From Bolinopsis microptera (taxonomy: Eukaryota; Ctenophora; Tentaculata; Lobata; Bolinopsidae), in contig NC_087084.1 of assembly GCF_026151205.1 (NCBI RefSeq), positions 7,363,394 to 7,427,393 of the forward strand: a DNA stretch of 64,000 nt. Reading direction: 5' to 3'. Shown one piece after another: positions 61,101 to 64,000 of this stretch. Under the pieces are notes generated by a model. The model did not search any database and had not been told where the DNA came from. It was given only the letters and a program-made list of their open reading frames with translations. Made by a program: the position numbers and the translations under genes. The stretch's first letter is position 1, and the number at the start of each line of letters is the position of its first letter.

Positions 61101-61675
61101 CACCTCAAACGTAAAGAGGTAAAGCAACTATCATCACACATATAGTGAACTTTACAAAAATTGGAGGACTTCGCCGCTTCGACTAGCATTCTTGCTTCGC
61201 ATCGAAGATCCTTAGCAGAGCAACGCTCGGAAGGGTTGACAACGTCAATCAATACAAAAAAACTTTAATCTTCCGGACTCACTTGAAATCCCCGCTTTTC
61301 CATGTTCTACCGCTCACGACCTCCCATCTCTTCTGCCTGTTTAGTGATCTTCTTCTTCTGTTAAGATATTCCGAAGCTTCCTCTGCCTCTTTATCAGCGA
61401 TACAGTCAGGAGTTTCTGAGGAAAAATTAAAGTTGGTTACCTGTAGAATATCCATTACCTCGATTTGATAAGATTCATCACAGTCACACCCACAAAACGA
61501 AAAATTATATATAATAATAAATTGGAGATAAAAACTGACCACATCCCACATCAGGATTACCACACCTCTCCTTCTTCATCAGATCCCTGGTTTCTTTAGT
61601 CAGGGTTCCAGAAGGTTCCAGGTTGTTGAATAATTGGAACGCTTTCACTGCTTCTGTTATAGCACATGGAGGTAT
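31177..61675 (-). CDS. MMP-like metalloprotease with TSP1 and F5/8C-like domains (24 exons seen; both ends open)
   Basis: Secreted matrixin-type protease with a modular tail. Exons, minus strand: 61675-61540, 61415-61283, 61010-60902, 60743-60621, 58080-57936, 57587-57528, 56417-56394, 55617-55447, 54308-54132, 53876-53835, 53685-53607, 53144-53096, 52897-52814, 34549-34441, 34258-34169, 34043-34005, 33804-33637, 33251-33066, 32836-32813, 32671-32593, 32426-32378, 31880-31797, 31560-31452, 31275-31177. All are GT-AG with matching phases (about 789 residues). They encode cysteine switch ERCGNPDV, furin-type RQKR, zinc site [11 protein letters not shown] and Met-turn AVM. Then come TSP1 pairs ([19 protein letters not shown]), short acidic/proline linkers, and two five-exon galactose-binding (F5/8C or fucolectin-like) domains with AVDGD, SWFKYT and KIVQ. 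Signal peptide exons lie beyond the window. The C-terminus is unknown; a possible last exon starts at about 31111 after CATAAACAG. The prodomain-to-catalytic exons have the same lengths as the gene at 1788-12317. One intron is 18 kb; another contains a cysteine protease gene on the opposite strand. Confidence 0.88.
31885..32080. repeat. About 63-bp repeat upstream of F5/8C exon 31880
   Basis: About three copies containing GTAATTAGGTAATTAG and GAAATGAAGTTATTAG lie in the intron immediately upstream, in gene sense, of the acceptor at 31880. Confidence 0.8.
33298..33660. repeat. 53-bp repeat carrying the TSP1 exon end and its donor, about 7 copies
   Basis: On the gene strand each unit repeats the last about 43 bases of the TSP1 exon ending at 33637 (reading [11 protein letters not shown]), plus the donor (TTG then GTAGGT) and a few intron bases. 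The first copy is the real exon end; the rest fill the intron as decoy donors. Confidence 0.93.
34560..34845. repeat. AT-rich (TACATA)-type repeats upstream of exon 34549
   Basis: Degenerate repeats of ATACATATACATAGA lie just upstream, in gene sense, of the acceptor at 34549, whose exon begins GTATACG. Confidence 0.8.
38095..38165 (+). repeat. tRNA-like fragment with A/B boxes
   Basis: TAGCTTGAGCG resembles an A box, and GGTTCGATGCC at 38145-38155 matches a B box with a perfect T-stem (CTGG/CCAG). Other arms are not convincing, so it is probably a SINE head or tRNA relic inside the 5.2-kb element. Confidence 0.35.
38829..39992. repeat. About 325-bp direct repeats, four diverged copies
   Basis: Copies begin near 38829, 39155, 39450 and 39785. 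Each has CACATCG..GTATTGG, TTCGGTTTTCTAAGATGGAT and GGTCGGAAAGTGT. The last copy is interrupted by the TIR element at 39993. Confidence 0.88.
39993..41659. mobile_element. Nested 1.67-kb element with 20-bp TIRs and three internal about 528-bp repeats
   Basis: GTGTCCGATTTGGAAACATG at 39993-40012 is the exact complement of 41640-41659. Inside, the same left end recurs at about 40521 and 41050, giving three direct repeats of about 528 bp. Each contains a palindromic block (GTACAGTGTACAGTG with CACTGTACACTGTAC; the third copy has one substitution). No transposase ORF. Small frames beginning [10 protein letters not shown] are repeated with the units and are not treated as genes. Confidence 0.8.
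53318..53368. repeat. 10-bp GTCGAGTAA-type repeat in an MMP-TSP1 gene intron
   Basis: Five copies of GTCGAGTAA(G) lie between exons 53607 and 53144. A second short array of ACACGTGTCAAAACAA (four copies, about 53482-53545) follows in the same intron. Confidence 0.85.
54459..54515. repeat. Separated copy of the TSP1 exon-end repeat
   Basis: One 65-bp unit identical in type to those at 55304-55447 (exon end reading [11 protein letters not shown] plus donor). It is separated from them by hairpin-array element 2, which inserted into the repeat. Confidence 0.9.
54516..55297. mobile_element. Hairpin-array element 2 (unassigned family), 782 bp, 4-bp target duplication
   Basis: Comparison with intact 65-bp repeat units shows an insertion with ATAA duplicated at 54512-54515 and 55298-55301. 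Left end has four successive stem-loops: 54520-54545 (8-bp stem), 54551-54578 (perfect 12-bp stem, GCTA loop), 54581-54621 (GTGCGC core) and 54625-54656 (9-bp stem). The right end repeats the 3' arms of the first two, in order: GGGTTTATA at 55189 and GGGATGAT at 55212. Five CACGTG sites lie at 54995-55078. Both hairpin-array elements end in CCCGGAG followed by TTTATAA. There is no convincing ORF; a 61-codon frame at 54616 is unrecognised. Confidence 0.72.
55304..55447. repeat. 65-bp repeat carrying a TSP1 exon end and donor
   Basis: Tandem copies of the last about 43 bases of the exon 55617-55447 plus its donor (GTTG then GTAAGT) and about 20 intron bases. With the copy at 54459, four units exist. 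Confidence 0.92.
55598..56115. repeat. About 72-bp repeat carrying the TSP1 exon acceptor
   Basis: Units on the gene strand read TTTAGTAG then TTGACGGTGGATGGAGCGA, which is the acceptor and first bases of the TSP1 exon at 55617, plus intron sequence. About five full units are followed by four shorter ones lacking the exon part. Confidence 0.92.
56208..56235. repeat. Duplicate of the 24-nt mini-exon end and donor
   Basis: Repeats ACCGAAACTGTTG and GTAAGTCGA of the 24-nt exon 56417-56394 about 185 bp downstream in gene sense, without a matching acceptor. Confidence 0.8.
56541..57401. mobile_element. MITE with 21-bp perfect TIRs in an MMP-TSP1 intron
   Basis: TAGTAGAGGCTCTTACGGGC at 56541 is complemented exactly by the sequence ending 57401 (21 bp in all). 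ACA flanks both ends, suggesting a 3-bp target duplication. No transposase. A 73-codon frame at 57120 is AT-rich and unrecognised. Internal CACGTG and ACCAATGCGCG at 56684-56703 resemble part of hairpin-array element 1. Confidence 0.82.
58106..58166. repeat. TTTTAGTTT-type repeat upstream of the catalytic exon
   Basis: Short repeats of TTTAGTTTTAG lie just upstream, in gene sense, of the acceptor at 58080. On the gene strand they give an array of CTAAAACTAAAA. Confidence 0.8.
58730..58735 (+). promoter_or_regulatory. Candidate TATA box of the cysteine protease gene
   Basis: TATAAA (within CTTTATAAATC) lies 68-73 bp upstream of the ATG at 58803, suggesting a short 5' UTR of about 40 nt. Confidence 0.55.
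58803..60050 (+). CDS. Secreted papain-like cysteine protease with ShK-like C-terminal domain, intronless
   Basis: Cysteine endopeptidase of the C1A (cathepsin/papain) family, 415 residues. The start is ATG 58803; a TAG at 58795-58797 closes the frame upstream. The signal peptide is about 1-16 ([13 protein letters not shown]). An I29-type inhibitor prodomain follows to about residue 115 ([16 protein letters not shown]). The mature domain has oxyanion Gln135, nucleophile Cys141 (QGRCGSCW), His280 (NHAV) and Asn296 ([13 protein letters not shown]), plus the conserved GCNGGWP. A Gly/Asp/Glu-rich linker leads to a six-cysteine ShK-like module (about 361-390, ending CQKTCGNC). A four-cysteine tail follows ([15 protein letters not shown]). 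The whole gene lies inside the intron between MMP exons 60621 and 58080 on the opposite strand. Lack of introns suggests a retrocopy or an ancestrally intronless gene. All catalytic residues are present. Confidence 0.93.
   Translation: MMLVLILALFGASLAKESYLKAVLRSPKETLKLYDNFKAEQHLAFDRVEDRLRFRLFRKNAEMVADENSVDEETAEFALNFFSTMTESEQISYRGLNVTGHNKNAKPALRSSGEDAAPASKLWTNEGKVTAVENQGRCGSCWTWGAVGGLETRYAEMSGVLRKFAEQEYLDCVYEGSRDGCNGGWPDDCYKYSANNGGRLASSADYAYTQRDGSCQGSRKPDAMIAAKIRGVRKVGSTEKANIEALASGSLSVAFEVTDKFQQYSKGILKDTTCTGRPNHAVTAVGYTEDYVLVKNSWGNTWGDSGYVKFARNHHNCNLWDYSSYPVLASTGASDNGGNDEATNYHADDEDDSGPAPDPDCVDSYSPCYESWCDTDWIVEDYCQKTCGNCGGNDGDCLPGTIRCDDGVCRHEHMC
60430..60540 (+). pseudogene. Fragment duplicating the 3' end of the cysteine protease gene
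   Basis: GAGGACGGAGTCTGCAGGCA and the following bases read [11 protein letters not shown] then a stop. They match the last 11 codons of the gene ending at 60050, and similarity continues into the 3' flank (ATCTTGCATTCATATCTTCG versus the region at 60090). No upstream coding part is present. It is a partial tandem duplicate or relic of a second copy. Confidence 0.85.
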
Positions 61676-62749
61676 CTGGGGGAGGAAAGTGTTTACTGTT
61701 CAGTGTTAAGTTACATTTTAATTTATTTATAAACTTATAAAGATGAGTCAGTAAGTTCAGAGCTAATGTACTATACCATTATATACTTCAATGAACAGTA
61801 ACTAATAAAGCTTCAATTATACATAACTCAAGTAGGTCGGATTAGAACCTGTAAAACTCAGGTAAATCGAGGACGTTCAAAAGGTGCACGATGTTCAGCG
61901 CGACAAAATACCGGTGGAAAATATTTCGTAGGCCCTAAAATGACTCCTGCAGATCCAGTTTTAACCTTTAATTGGTTATTGGACATAACTCACTCGCTGA
62001 AGAAGCTCTGCAGATACGTATGACTGGCCTCCAGCTCGCCATTTTTGAGATTCAAGCAAATCGAGGACATTCAAAAGGTGCACCATGTTCAGCGCGACAA
62101 AATATAGGTGGAAAATATTTCGTAGGCTCTAAAATTACTTTCCAACTTTATAATCACAATGCTGGCAAGCATTACCGTCGCCCTTATATTCACAATACTA
62201 TTTACCCCCTATACTATTATATCCCCTTTATTGTTTTCCAGGCATCAAGACTTTTTCGAAAGTAGTTCAGCAGGTACATTTAAGTTCAAAACATTCTAAT
62301 TCAATGTTAAAGATGACAGGAATAAGAAATAGTTATATGGAGGTTTTTAAGAAATTTGCGCAAAATACGCGCCAGCATGTTATACGAAATTAGGTAAAAA
62401 ACCCAAAATCGCCATATTCAGGTGCCTTAAAAACCATGTTAAAATTGAGTTAGAGATCTGAAACTTTGCAGGGCGTCTAGACCTTGCCTAAGTCGACAGT
62501 AAACAAATTTCATGTTTCAGGAGTATCGGGAAGTGGGTTTTCTGGAACCCCTGTTTTACAACAGATTGTCGTGAAGATATATAATAATATGTATAGACGC
62601 TTTTTGCAGTCAATTGTAGCCTACATTTAGGTGTCCGTAGATTCAAAAGTATAAAAGATACAGTCATTTCGAACCACAGGTTTTAAAGATAATCGTTTAT
62701 ACTTTACTTTACTTTATATTGAAAAATAATTTATCATCATCATCATCAC

Positions 62750-62765
62750 TTGATGACGTCATCAA
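62750..62765. promoter_or_regulatory. 16-bp palindrome containing a CRE core
   Basis: TTGATGACGTCATCAA is a perfect palindrome with the CREB/ATF consensus TGACGTCA, preceded by (ATC)n. Whether it regulates anything is unknown. Confidence 0.35.
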
Positions 62766-63604
62766 TTTAAGTGTTTTTAAAACTTGATTTTTGACAAAAC
62801 AACAACTTTTCAAATCGATTTTACACCATTAAAGAGTAATTTTATTCAAAATCTGAGGACATTTTTACCTTAGATAATTGTTCAAGCATTCAAAAAATCT
62901 ACCGGAAAAGTTTCCTACCTTACTCCTTCATAAAGATATTTGCTATTGAAGTTAGTGCTTTTTTGAAGAATAATTTTATAAAAACACAAAAGTTGTGAAT
63001 TAGTATTCTCTGGTGTTGGGCTATCCCTTGGGTTGTGGAGCTCAATTTTGCTTCTTAAAGGTGTAAATTGTGTTATAGGCTAGTTTTAAAGTTAAAAATC
63101 GAAAAGTTGCACACGTGGGGACACGCCCAAATTGATTTAAAATAGCTAAAATCACTACAAATTTTGATTTTCACGATTTTTATCAACTTTGGAGTCCCGT
63201 TGTGATCCAAGTTCTTTTTGAAATCTTCTGAAACTTTGCATGCTTATCAAACTATATATTAAATACCACTATGCAAAAATTTACGGTGATTCAATATTGT
63301 ATGCGCACGCAACGTCCGCTCAAAGTTTGCACGTGCGAAAGGTGAGAATTTTGCTCATTCGTGATTTCGAATATATTCTGCTTTCCACGATATTTAAATG
63401 GCATTATATATGAATTTAATGCCAACTTGAATGAGTAAAAAGTGCCATATTCAGTCGGTTATCGACAGATATACCTAACTAAACACAAGGAAACGTTTTC
63501 AAAGGCAGAATTTCGAAATCGTCGAAATTACCTCCTTGTTAATGAAAGAATGAAGTTTCGACTAGCTGTGTAAATTATCCTGACATGATAATCAAAAAGA
63601 GATG

Positions 63605-63937
63605 ATATTTGACCAAAACCCATAATCATGGGTAGAGTGTACCGCTGCCAGTGTCTCTCTTTTCCAAACAAAAGGAAATGATATTAATTTGAGGAACAGT
63701 CCGCTAATGCAAATTGATACCGAGAATGAAATCGGTTGCTCGCTTTTTCCATTCGATCACGGCTCACGAATTGTAATAAAGCTTATTGATTTGAAAAAGC
63801 GAGCGACCGATTTCATTCTCGGTATCAATTTGCATTAGCGGACTGTTCCTCAAATTAATATCATTTCCTTTTGTTTGGAAAAGAGAGACACTGGCAGAGG
63901 TACACTCTACCCATGATTATGGGTTTTGGTCAAATAT
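63605..63937. mobile_element. Foldback MITE: 145-bp inverted arms, 43-bp loop
   Basis: Positions x and 127542-x are complementary from 63605/63937 inward to 63749/63793 with only a few mismatches. No ORF. The target duplication is not clear in the AT-rich flanks. Confidence 0.88.
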
Positions 63938-64000
63938 ATTAACAACGATATATTATGTAATAATTTGGTAACATGATGAATTAGTACGTCATTTAACTTA

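Larger units (their letters stand above)
61676..64000. other. Upstream part of the second MMP gene intron/5' flank, no exon recognised
   Basis: The next upstream MMP exon (equivalent to YLRTFGFF in the paralogue) was sought on the minus strand and not found before the window end. Present instead: an about 85-bp direct repeat pair (61860-61945 and 62055-62140, sharing TTCAGCGCGACAAAATA), a palindrome at 62750 and an inverted repeat at 63605. Confidence 0.6.

Overview
Organism: this is metazoan nuclear DNA, probably from an invertebrate with a repeat-rich genome. The basis is spliced genes with consistent GT-AG phases, secreted proteases carrying hemopexin, thrombospondin type 1 (TSP1), F5/8C-like lectin and ShK-type modules, two LINE classes (R2-like and RTE-like) and many DNA-transposon relics. 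A cnidarian-like animal would fit, but species cannot be read from the window. No bacterial genes, operons or CRISPR are present.

Genes. (1) Minus strand, 12317 down to 1788 and beyond the window edge: a secreted matrix metalloproteinase (MMP) that I assembled from 16 exons with matching phases (signal peptide, prodomain with cysteine switch, furin site, zinc catalytic domain, acidic hinge, hemopexin blades). (2) Minus strand, 61675 to 31177, open at the 5' end: a tandem paralogue sharing identical exon lengths through the catalytic domain. Its C-terminus is instead 2x TSP1, F5/8C-like, 2x TSP1, F5/8C-like. (3) Plus strand, 58803-60050: an intronless papain-like cysteine protease with ShK-like C-terminus, nested inside an intron of gene 2. 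(4) Minus strand, 20341-18100: a major facilitator (SLC18B1-like) transporter whose exon phases do not close cleanly.

Repeats. 1-12300 is gene 1 with a minisatellite in most introns. 12318-18100 is intergenic: a hexanucleotide array, a tRNA-like fragment and an R2-like LINE tail lying in an 8-bp microsatellite. 20642-31015 is a transposon patch: a hAT-type MITE, a GC-rich TIR element holding an R2-like LINE, hairpin clusters, a Helitron-like end and a foldback element. 34957-52702, inside one 18-kb intron of gene 2, is a nest of four layers: RTE-like LINE, then a 703-bp tandem array bounded by inverted ends, then a 5.2-kb TIR element, then a 1.7-kb TIR element.

Two themes deserve attention. 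First, minisatellites in both MMP genes repeatedly contain or abut the splice site of the neighbouring exon, so units carry exon edge plus donor or acceptor. Second, two (possibly three) unassigned mobile-element-like sequences start with runs of consecutive perfect hairpins. Their far ends repeat the 3' arms of those hairpins, and two of them also carry CACGTG clusters. The stems differ between copies while the layout is kept.
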